Below, piece after piece: positions 59,119-64,000 of a DNA stretch of 64,000 bases. A program made the position numbers and the translations under genes. Under the pieces are notes generated by a model, which did not search any database, was not told where the DNA came from, and saw nothing but the letters and a program-made list of their open reading frames with translations. Origin of the DNA: Streptosporangium sandarakinum (GTDB lineage: Bacteria > Actinomycetota > Actinomycetes > Streptosporangiales > Streptosporangiaceae); NCBI RefSeq assembly GCF_013409935.1, contig NZ_JACCCO010000001.1:2852001-2916000 (forward strand). The letters run 5' to 3'. Within the stretch, counting starts at the first letter, position 1; each line of letters opens with the position of its first letter.

Positions 59119-59317
59119 GGCGCATGCCGTACGGCCAAGGCCCCGGAAGCGCTCCGGGGTCCTTCGGCGTTTCGGGGCCGGTCCCCGTCTCCAAGACGAC
59201 CGAAAAGCCCGGCACGACCTGGGGAAACACGGCCAAGATCATTGCACGTATATTGGTGGACCGGCGACAGGCGGCGGCTCAGAGCGGCACACGGCTGCAT
59301 GGCCCGGAAAAGCAAAA

Positions 59318-59335
59318 GAGGCCCCGTAGGGCCTC
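59318..59335 (-). terminator. Terminator hairpin linked to tRNA-like copy 2
   Basis: Identical 18-mer to 54318-54335 (GAGGCCC-cgta-GGGCCTC with a following T-rich tract on the minus strand). Confidence 0.8.
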
Positions 59336-59351
59336 TGAGCTGCCAGTTGGC

Positions 59352-59444
59352 TGGTGGCAGGTGCAGGACTTGAACCTGCGTAGGCTGAGCCGACGGTTTT
59401 ACAGAGCCCTGCCGATGGCTCCTCTACATAGCTTCTGACCTGCA
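59352..59444 (-). other. tRNA-like sequence / tRNA-Tyr 3' half (attachment-site scar), copy 2
   Basis: Minus strand. Anticodon-loop CTGTAAA (GTA, Tyr), variable arm CGGCTCAGCC, T-arm GCAGG-TTCAAGT-CCTGC, acceptor ACCTGCC, ACCA: a good tRNA-Tyr 3' half. As in copy 1 the 5' portion is abnormal, but TGCAGGT at exactly the same distance (93 nt overall) can close six acceptor pairs. It separates integrase from the low-GC cargo, so it probably marks one end of the element to its right. Confidence 0.65.
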
Positions 59445-59593
59445 GAAAGCTAAGTCTTCTCTTTCCCGGAACGACCAAGGCGACGCGCATCCGACGCAAC
59501 GCTCACATCAGAGTGATCTTCTTGGTCTCAAGTGACAACTAGTTGCATTCCACGAACGTCATGTAACACAGTTACGTACCAGTCGGCGGCATA

Positions 59594-60595
59594 GTGGAGG
59601 TGGTGATTCGGGTGGCACCATCCGGAGAAGTTCAGGGGCACAGGGCTCCAGAACCATGGTTCACAGGAAAAATAGGAACAGTCCTCTTATATCGGGTAAA
59701 TCGGAGACCCAGGACAAATCAGACTCTTGGTGCTGAACAGCCCTCTTCGGTTATGGTGCACATCTCAGAAGTCCTTAGCTTCGGCCAGTCAGTGACAGCA
59801 GGGCGTCAAACCAACGCTCGCGACTGGATCTTAGGGAATGAGACAATCTCGGACGATCAAACGGTTCTTACCGGTCAGATTGGGTGGCACAGGTCTAGCG
59901 AGCGAACAACAGATAAATTTGATCCGGTAACAAAGACTTGGATAGACTCCGTAGAATCTTCGGAGATATCCGCAAGAGCACCCTTCATTTTTCATAGCCC
60001 CAGTCGGATTTTAGGTGTATTAAAACATCCAACGTTCACCGAGAAAACCATCTCTCTAGTCTTTGAAACACTGCTTCGACAAGGAGAAGAGAGGCGAGAT
60101 TGGCCGTCCACTGAATGGTCAGTAGAGCCCATACTAGATGAGATAGATTTCATAAACTGGCTGCACAGCGTTGAGTCCGTTCAGCGGGTTAATCTAGTGG
60201 CTAGGATGCCCAACCCGGATGGACTAGACGAGTTCGGTTCGGTCTGGCAAGAGATGGAGAGACACAAAGCACGCCTTCTCAAACAGATCATGGAAGCAGC
60301 AGACGAACGTGAAGGTCTTATTGACATCGAAGAAGACGAACGCGTGAAAGCGCACATCGCGATGAGCGCAAACGGCTTCGGATACATAACAGCAAAGGGA
60401 ATTAGGAATGGCAGGGAGACCAAATACGATCAGAGAGAGAAGGTCGCCCGAGAAACAACAGAAGAACTTGGCCCCAACTGGATAGAGACCGCACAAGAGG
60501 TACTAGAGGTTGTGCGTAGGAGACATGCCCGAGCAGCACGCAGAAGGGAGTCGCAATCCGCAGAGAGGAGAACGTTAGGTGAACCTCAATCGTAG
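59594..60595 (+). CDS. Low-GC cargo gene, unknown soluble protein (333 aa), putative defence component
   Basis: Up to 333 residues; start uncertain among several GTGs after GGAGG (59594, 59603 or 59612). GC is visibly far below the surroundings and AT-ending codons are frequent (ATA, AAA, AGA). N-terminal half is mixed alpha/beta (PWFTGKIGTVLLYRV; RAPFIFHSPSRILGVLKHPTFTEKTISLVFETLL). The middle WLHSVESVQRVNLVARMPNPDGLDEFG and a C-terminal charged helical region (HKARLLKQIMEAADEREGL, AMSANGFGYITAKGIRNG) resemble soluble partners of membrane effectors in abortive-infection pairs, by impression only. Overlaps the TM-protein gene by 17 nt. Confidence 0.8.
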   Translation: MEVVIRVAPSGEVQGHRAPEPWFTGKIGTVLLYRVNRRPRTNQTLGAEQPSSVMVHISEVLSFGQSVTAGRQTNARDWILGNETISDDQTVLTGQIGWHRSSERTTDKFDPVTKTWIDSVESSEISARAPFIFHSPSRILGVLKHPTFTEKTISLVFETLLRQGEERRDWPSTEWSVEPILDEIDFINWLHSVESVQRVNLVARMPNPDGLDEFGSVWQEMERHKARLLKQIMEAADEREGLIDIEEDERVKAHIAMSANGFGYITAKGIRNGRETKYDQREKVARETTEELGPNWIETAQEVLEVVRRRHARAARRRESQSAERRTLGEPQS

Positions 60596-61133
60596 CGACT
60601 TCGGCTTTTGGAAAAATGCCAAAGACATGCCAGCTGGACAACTGATAGGAATCGAGGGGATATTCGCCCTAATATTAGGCGGCCTCGGGTGCGGCCTACT
60701 AATTCCCTCAACAAAAATAGCCGACCGCGTCGTGATTGCTGGCGACTTCTTAACTCTCATAGGGGCGCTCTTAGGAGTGATGGTCGCCGCATTCGCTTTA
60801 GTAATAACTTTATTTTCAGACAGTTATCTGCTTCAACTGAAGACACACCCTAGCGGGGTGAGGATCTTTCTTGCACCGTTCGTGGTGAACATTGGATTTA
60901 ACGTTGGTGCCGTTATTGGAGCAGTGGCCTACCGGTCAACAGCATCGCATCTTCCCGCGACTCTTGAGCAGTCATTTTTTGTAGCAATAGGAACGATGTT
61001 TGTTTTTGTACTGTTGAAGATAGTAGCGATCTCCCGGAATGTCCTAGCTCATGGAGTAACGAGGGCAGAGGTGGCCGAAATCGAGCAGATGCAGCGGATG
61101 ATAGACAAACCCAACCGGGACAAAGACCTCTAA
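60579..61133 (+). CDS. Low-GC cargo gene, four-TM membrane protein, putative effector
   Basis: 184 residues from a GTG at 60579 inside the end of the preceding gene, so strictly coupled. Four hydrophobic helices at about 23-42, 52-79, 95-117 and 131-151; a short basic N-terminus and a ~30-residue charged C-terminal helix (VTRAEVAEIEQMQRMIDKPNRDK) likely cytoplasmic. No transporter or enzyme motif. Small multi-TM proteins encoded with a soluble sensor are a frequent effector layout in phage defence, where they perturb the membrane; that role is inference here. Same low GC as its partner. Confidence 0.8.
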   Translation: MNLNRSDFGFWKNAKDMPAGQLIGIEGIFALILGGLGCGLLIPSTKIADRVVIAGDFLTLIGALLGVMVAAFALVITLFSDSYLLQLKTHPSGVRIFLAPFVVNIGFNVGAVIGAVAYRSTASHLPATLEQSFFVAIGTMFVFVLLKIVAISRNVLAHGVTRAEVAEIEQMQRMIDKPNRDKDL

Positions 61134-61149
61134 GCCCTCCAACACCTCC

Positions 61150-61470
61150 TTACATCTCTTCGTCCAAGACATCAGCCGCGAGGCTAATGGAGACGCCTTC
61201 TTCATCAGTTATTGCAGAGTGGAGATGCACACCGCTCCCTCTGCGAATACCGTGCGGCCATGCTTCCGCGCCAAGAGCGTTGCGCCATGCCTCAAAATCA
61301 TCCTGGCGTTGGATGGGATCGGCCGCATTGCATTCCCCCACCAGCGTGGGACCAGAACCACCATCCGTGATGGTCCATGAAATAGCCGGAAGCCGTTCCG
61401 TGTTTGCCTGCCCCAGAAGCCTTCCAAGAGCTGCGTAGGCTCGCTGCTGCGCCTTCTGCTGGTTGTCCAT
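61150..61470 (-). CDS. Hypothetical protein (106 aa)
   Basis: 106 residues. Starts MDNQQKAQQRAYAALGRLLGQ, then SWTITDGGSGPTLVGECNAADPIQRQDDFEAWRNALGA, ending GVHLHSAITDEEGVSISLAADVLDEEM. No TM or known motif; mixed alpha/beta. GC returns to host level. Same strand as two upstream genes (61500-62373) with 29 nt between, so probably one operon. Similar small proteins are common in Streptomyces-type integrative elements and phages. Confidence 0.75.
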   Translation of the reverse strand: MDNQQKAQQRAYAALGRLLGQANTERLPAISWTITDGGSGPTLVGECNAADPIQRQDDFEAWRNALGAEAWPHGIRRGSGVHLHSAITDEEGVSISLAADVLDEEM

Positions 61471-61499
61471 GGCTACCTCCGTATTCGTGCTCGTGCCGC

Positions 61500-62057
61500 T
61501 CAGGACAGAACGCTCGCGTCAGGCAGCGTGATCGGTGCCTCTCCGCGGTCGTGGTCGTACATGCCAGCCAGGGCGGGGAGGAACGCCTGAAGGTGCGTCT
61601 TCCACCGGCCGCACAGCGCCGACCGCGCGGCGGAGTCGGTGTGAAGCAGGAACCGCAAGTGCCTCAGTCCATGCATGAGCACGTCGATGTACCGGGGAAT
61701 CGGCGCCTCGGTGGCTTCCACCGGAATGGGCTTACCGACCGCATCGGGCAGTGCGGGATTGATCGGCGAAGCGTCCGGCCACTGTTCACGGGCCAGGTCT
61801 GAGCAGCCGACGATGGCCACGTACGTCAGGATCACATCGCCGTCCTCCGCACGCCACGAGGTGGAGTGCAGGAGCGTCACGTCGGCCGATGCCGAGTGGT
61901 CCGCAAGGAGCGTTTCGACAGTGGTGTGCGGATCGCTGTCCTGGGTGATGGGGCCTGAGCGCCATGCGTCGGCCCCGCTGATCAGCCAGAGCCCGACAGC
62001 GTCCGCCGTCACCGGCCAGACCTCTACGCGGACCCCTGCGCGGTCAGACATGTTCAT
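61500..62057 (-). CDS. Hypothetical protein of the HTH-regulator operon (185 aa)
   Basis: 185 residues; overlaps the HTH gene by 14 nt. Beta-rich N-terminal half (VRVEVWPVTADAVGLWLISGADAWRSGPI, DVTLLHSTSWRAEDGDVILTYVAIV), Pro-rich middle, then helical end IPRYIDVLMHGLRHLRFLLHTDSAARSALCGRWKTHLQAFLPALAGMYD. No catalytic motif. Recurs, by impression, next to small HTH regulators in actinomycete mobile elements. Function unknown. Confidence 0.75.
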   Translation of the reverse strand: MNMSDRAGVRVEVWPVTADAVGLWLISGADAWRSGPITQDSDPHTTVETLLADHSASADVTLLHSTSWRAEDGDVILTYVAIVGCSDLAREQWPDASPINPALPDAVGKPIPVEATEAPIPRYIDVLMHGLRHLRFLLHTDSAARSALCGRWKTHLQAFLPALAGMYDHDRGEAPITLPDASVLS

Positions 62058-62373
62058 CCTCCGATGTCTTCGGCCGGCCTACGCTCCTGGCCGTCTTGAC
62101 CAACTGAGCCGCCCTCGCTTTGGACACTCCGATCCGGTCGGCGAGGCCAGCCAGCGACATGCGTTCGGTCTCGAAGATTCGAGCCGCTTGCTCAGCTCGT
62201 AGGTCTGCGGAGGCTTCGTAAAGCTTCCGCAGGGTCTCTACCAGCTCTGTCGCCTGCTGGAACGCCTGGTTGGGGTCGCCAATCTCTCGAACGGCGCCCG
62301 CTGCCGCCTCGGAGTCGCGCTCAAGAGCCGCCAGGGCAGCGGCGACGGCCTTGGTCGCATCCTCCTCTGTCAT
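62044..62373 (-). CDS. Small HTH regulator of the element
   Basis: 109 residues from the ATG at 62373 (MTEEDATKAVAAALAALERD). Long helical N-terminal region, then a C-terminal helix-turn-helix ERMSLAGLADRIGVSKARAAQLVKTA (about 74-99), sigma-70 region 4 / RHH-independent type. The tail is basic (RSVGRPKTSED). Palindromes lie in the divergent region 62408-62491 in front of it, so it probably represses its own operon and the rightward small-gene array. Confidence 0.75.
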   Translation of the reverse strand: MTEEDATKAVAAALAALERDSEAAAGAVREIGDPNQAFQQATELVETLRKLYEASADLRAEQAARIFETERMSLAGLADRIGVSKARAAQLVKTARSVGRPKTSEDEHV

Positions 62374-62407
62374 GAGACCCAGCGTACGCCGCTTCGTCAA
62401 GGACCCC

Positions 62408-62491
62408 CTACACAAATCGTGTAGCACCCCCTTGACGTTCGTGCAGGGGGCTCTGTACGGTCGTTCGTGTAGCACCCCCTAGACGAACGAC
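62408..62491. promoter_or_regulatory. Operator/promoter cluster between divergent element operons
   Basis: Contains the palindrome CTACAC-AAATC-GTGTAG (62408-62424), a 20-nt direct repeat (62418-62437 and 62466-62485, one mismatch, starting CGTGTAGCACCCCC) and the inverted repeat GTCGTTCGT-N14-ACGAACGAC (62460-62491). Placed like KorSA-type control regions of actinomycete integrative elements. Confidence 0.7.
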
Positions 62492-62505
62492 TTGGAGGGA
62501 GCACT

Positions 62506-62676
62506 GTGATCCCGACCCCGAAGCCCCGCCGCTTCATCGCTGCCCTGTTGATGGCCCTCGCGGCCTTCTACATCGTCACCTAGCCCGAGAAGGCCGCCGC
62601 TGCGGTCACGAGCGCCACGCACGGCGCGGCCAAGGTCGCGGACGCGCTGATGACCTTCGCCAACGCTCTGGGCTGA
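62506..62676 (+). CDS. Small single-TM protein ORF with in-frame TAG at codon 26
   Basis: GTG start at 62506 with GGAGGGA upstream at ideal spacing. Codons 1-25 read VIPTPKPRRFIAALLMALAA then FYIVT; codon 26 is TAG (62581-62583); codons 27-56 continue PEKAAAAVTSATHGAAKVAD then ALMTFANALG to TGA. The two halves together match the layout of small actinomycete element proteins (basic start, one TM, then T-(Q/E)-P-E-x-A-A-D tail). Ribosome-binding site and frame are intact on both sides, so either a single nonsense mutation or readthrough. Confidence 0.6.
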
Positions 62677-62760
62677 CTTCTCCGCTTCACATAAGCGGGG
62701 CGACCCCCATCCGCCAAGACGCAGGGCCGCCCCTCACTCCCGCAAAGGAGCACAACCATC

Positions 62761-62901
62761 ATGACCCGCCCGTTCGCCGCGGCCAAGTCGGACTGCTGCC
62801 CGTCGGACTGCCGCAACGGCCAGATCTGGAACCCCGGCTCCGGCTCCTACCCGTGCCCGATCTGCCAGGGCTCCACCGGCGCAAGCAAGGTCACCCGATG
62901 A
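62761..62901 (+). CDS. Small zinc-ribbon-like protein (46 aa)
   Basis: 46 residues, AAAGGAG upstream. Cys pattern SDCCPSDCRNG-N-YPCPICQGSTG: pairs CxxxC and CPIC could bind zinc. Too short for the usual gene-calling limit but with good start signals and ATGA overlap with the next gene. Function unknown; typical of the small-gene arrays in integrative elements. Confidence 0.65.
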   Translation: MTRPFAAAKSDCCPSDCRNGQIWNPGSGSYPCPICQGSTGASKVTR

Positions 62902-63014
62902 GAGGCCAGTGGCCGGCCGGGGCCAACGACATCACGCCCGGCAAGCCGCTCCACACCTGCGTCTGCGGAGCGATCAGCTCCAGCCCGATCAACCACGACC
63001 ACTCCCGGAAGTAA
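62898..63014 (+). CDS. Small protein with CxC motif (38 aa)
   Basis: 38 residues, MRGQWPAGANDITPGKPLHT then CVCGAISSSPINHDHSRK; overlaps the preceding gene by ATGA and ends 10 nt before the next ATG (TAAGGAGAG serves as its ribosome-binding site). CVC with later His residues might bind a metal. Function unknown. Confidence 0.6.
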   Translation: MRGQWPAGANDITPGKPLHTCVCGAISSSPINHDHSRK

Positions 63015-63024
63015 GGAGAGAGCG

Positions 63025-63186
63025 ATGTCTCAGACCGACAAGTGCGGCGGCTCATTCGCCAACGGAGAGGAGCTGTTCGTCTGCGACCGCGACAACGACC
63101 GGCACCTGGTCCACCGCGACGCCAGCGGCACCACGGCCGTGAAGGTGCCTGGTGGGTTCCTGGTCAGCAAGCCGAAGCGCGCGTAG
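63025..63186 (+). CDS. Small hypothetical protein (53 aa)
   Basis: 53 residues, AAGGAGAG upstream. MSQTDKCGGSFANGEELFVC then DRDNDRHLVHRDASGTTAVK and VPGGFLVSKPKRA. Two Cys, no other motif. Ends at a TAG that is its genuine stop. Part of the co-directional small-gene array of the element. Confidence 0.65.
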   Translation: MSQTDKCGGSFANGEELFVCDRDNDRHLVHRDASGTTAVKVPGGFLVSKPKRA

Positions 63187-63271
63187 CGGCGTTGCGGGTG
63201 CTCGCCCGGTCCCCGAGGTCGGGCGGGTGCCCGGAGCAGCCAGCTCCGTCACCCCGAAAGGAAGCAACAGC

Positions 63272-63487
63272 GTGAGCAAGCGCAAGAGCACCACGAACGT
63301 CACCACCAGTGGCTGGACCGCCGTCCAGGTCGGCAGGGTCGTCGACTCCGGCGAGGAGCCGACGACGCTGACTCCCCCCAGGGGGGCCGCCTCCGGCACC
63401 GTGACCAACGTCCGGTCCGGTAACGCCCGGGTCGGTCTCCAGGCCGACGAGGTCCGCGGCGGGCTGACCATCCGGATGCCGCGGTGA
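63272..63487 (+). CDS. Small hypothetical protein (71 aa)
   Basis: 71 residues from a GTG with GAAAGGAAG upstream. Ser/Thr-rich beta-like sequence: MSKRKSTTNVTTSGWTAVQV, then SGNARVGLQADEVRGGLTIRMPR. Its TGA overlaps the NUDIX ATG (TGATG), so translation is coupled. Function unknown. Confidence 0.65.
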   Translation: MSKRKSTTNVTTSGWTAVQVGRVVDSGEEPTTLTPPRGAASGTVTNVRSGNARVGLQADEVRGGLTIRMPR

Positions 63488-64000
63488 TGACGATGACCGA
63501 GTACACGCACCCCGACGTGCTGACCATCGGCGTCCGGGACGGCTGGGCCGAGGCGGAGACCGACCCAAGCCGCATCGACTGGCCCGCCCGGCAGATCACT
63601 GCGGCGATCCCGTTCGAGGTCATCGACGGCCGCCCGGTCAACCCCTGCGAGAAGACCAGCATCCAGCGTGGACGCAATGAACTCGGCCACTGGGGCGAGA
63701 AGCAGGCGGCCGACGCGATCGTCACCGCCGACCACGCCGGCAACCGATGGCTGCTCATGGTGGAGCGGGACGACAACCACGGCTGGGCCATCCCCGGCGG
63801 CTGCCTCGACCCGGGGGAGGACTCGCTGAGCGCTGCGATCCGGGAACTGGAGGAGGAGACCTGCTTGGTCATCGAGGGCGCCGCCTGGCAGGTCCTCCCG
63901 GCTCGGTACGTGCCGGACCCGAGGGCCAGCGATGAAGCGTGGATGGTGACCTGGCCCGCCATGGCCGATCTGGGCGACGTCGCCGAGCTACCCGCCGTGG
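63487..64000 (+). CDS. NUDIX hydrolase, 3' end outside window
   Basis: At least 171 residues. N-terminal MTMTEYTHPDVLTIGVRDGW, then RNELGHWGEKQAADAIVTAD and the NUDIX box GGCLDPGEDSLSAAIRELEE-ETCLV with the RELEEE metal ligands. Expected to hydrolyse a nucleoside-diphosphate derivative. In the Streptomyces element pSAM2 the immunity factor Pif, which blocks redundant transfer, is a NUDIX protein in the KorSA region. The position near an HTH/operator region here suggests an analogous role, by inference. Coupled to the preceding small gene. Confidence 0.88.
   Translation, partial: MTMTEYTHPDVLTIGVRDGWAEAETDPSRIDWPARQITAAIPFEVIDGRPVNPCEKTSIQRGRNELGHWGEKQAADAIVTADHAGNRWLLMVERDDNHGWAIPGGCLDPGEDSLSAAIRELEEETCLVIEGAAWQVLPARYVPDPRASDEAWMVTWPAMADLGDVAELPAV

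Noticed and set aside
56086-62676. Genome-wide reassignment of TAG to an amino acid
   Set aside because: TAG ends several well-defined genes in this window, so only local suppression or decay remains possible.

Overview
The DNA is from a high-GC actinomycete, probably Streptosporangiales (Streptosporangium/Nonomuraea-like). The grounds are the overall composition, frequent GTG starts, several giant LuxR/AfsR-type ATPase regulators, a WD40-bearing Ser/Thr kinase and the actinobacterial order tRNA-Thr / tRNA-Met / rpmG / hadA / hadB / murB. The genus is an inference from gene content, not from a marker gene.

0-25 kb is mostly core genome: an LLM oxidoreductase cut by the left edge, an SPFH/RHH pair under a large dyad, an amidase, a deoC-aldehyde dehydrogenase operon, a LuxR ATPase regulator, a P450 divergent from a kinase-WD40 protein, then a MerR/phosphatase pair enclosed by a ~0.4 kb inverted repeat. 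A GDT1-type exporter follows, behind what reads as a yybP-ykoY Mn riboswitch. Next come murB, a CysRS-tail/glycosyltransferase fusion, hadAB, rpmG and two tRNAs.

25-52 kb is accessory chromosome rich in regulator/target pairs: AfsR-like regulator, TetR-DrrAB, a LuxR ATPase whose two flanking genes share a palindromic upstream element, MarR-hydrolase, TetR-peroxiredoxin with a 16-bp inverted-repeat operator, and a two-component system. Its most distinctive part is a minus-strand operon (45.8 to 40.3 kb) made of a PLP decarboxylase, a PaaK-like adenylate-forming enzyme and four tandem AidA/PixA-like proteins.

52-59.4 kb is a graveyard of integrative elements: a duplicated integrase 3' end (one copy with the nucleophile Tyr changed to His), two 93-nt tRNA-like sequences each with a terminator, a tRNA-Gly 3' half, another tRNA T-arm, decayed ORFs interrupted by in-frame TAG, a ~156-bp hairpin and a repeated 10-mer. 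A few intact ORFs of unknown function lie between.

59.4-64 kb enters an element resembling actinomycete integrative elements. Directly inside the tRNA-like site is a strikingly lower-GC, overlapping two-gene cargo operon (333-aa soluble protein plus 184-aa four-TM protein), a good candidate for an uncharacterised defence system. It is followed by an HTH regulator operon, palindromic operators, an array of very small genes (one with an in-frame TAG) and a NUDIX hydrolase cut by the right edge. Coordinates, motifs and repeats were read by eye; family names rest on motif recognition without database searches.
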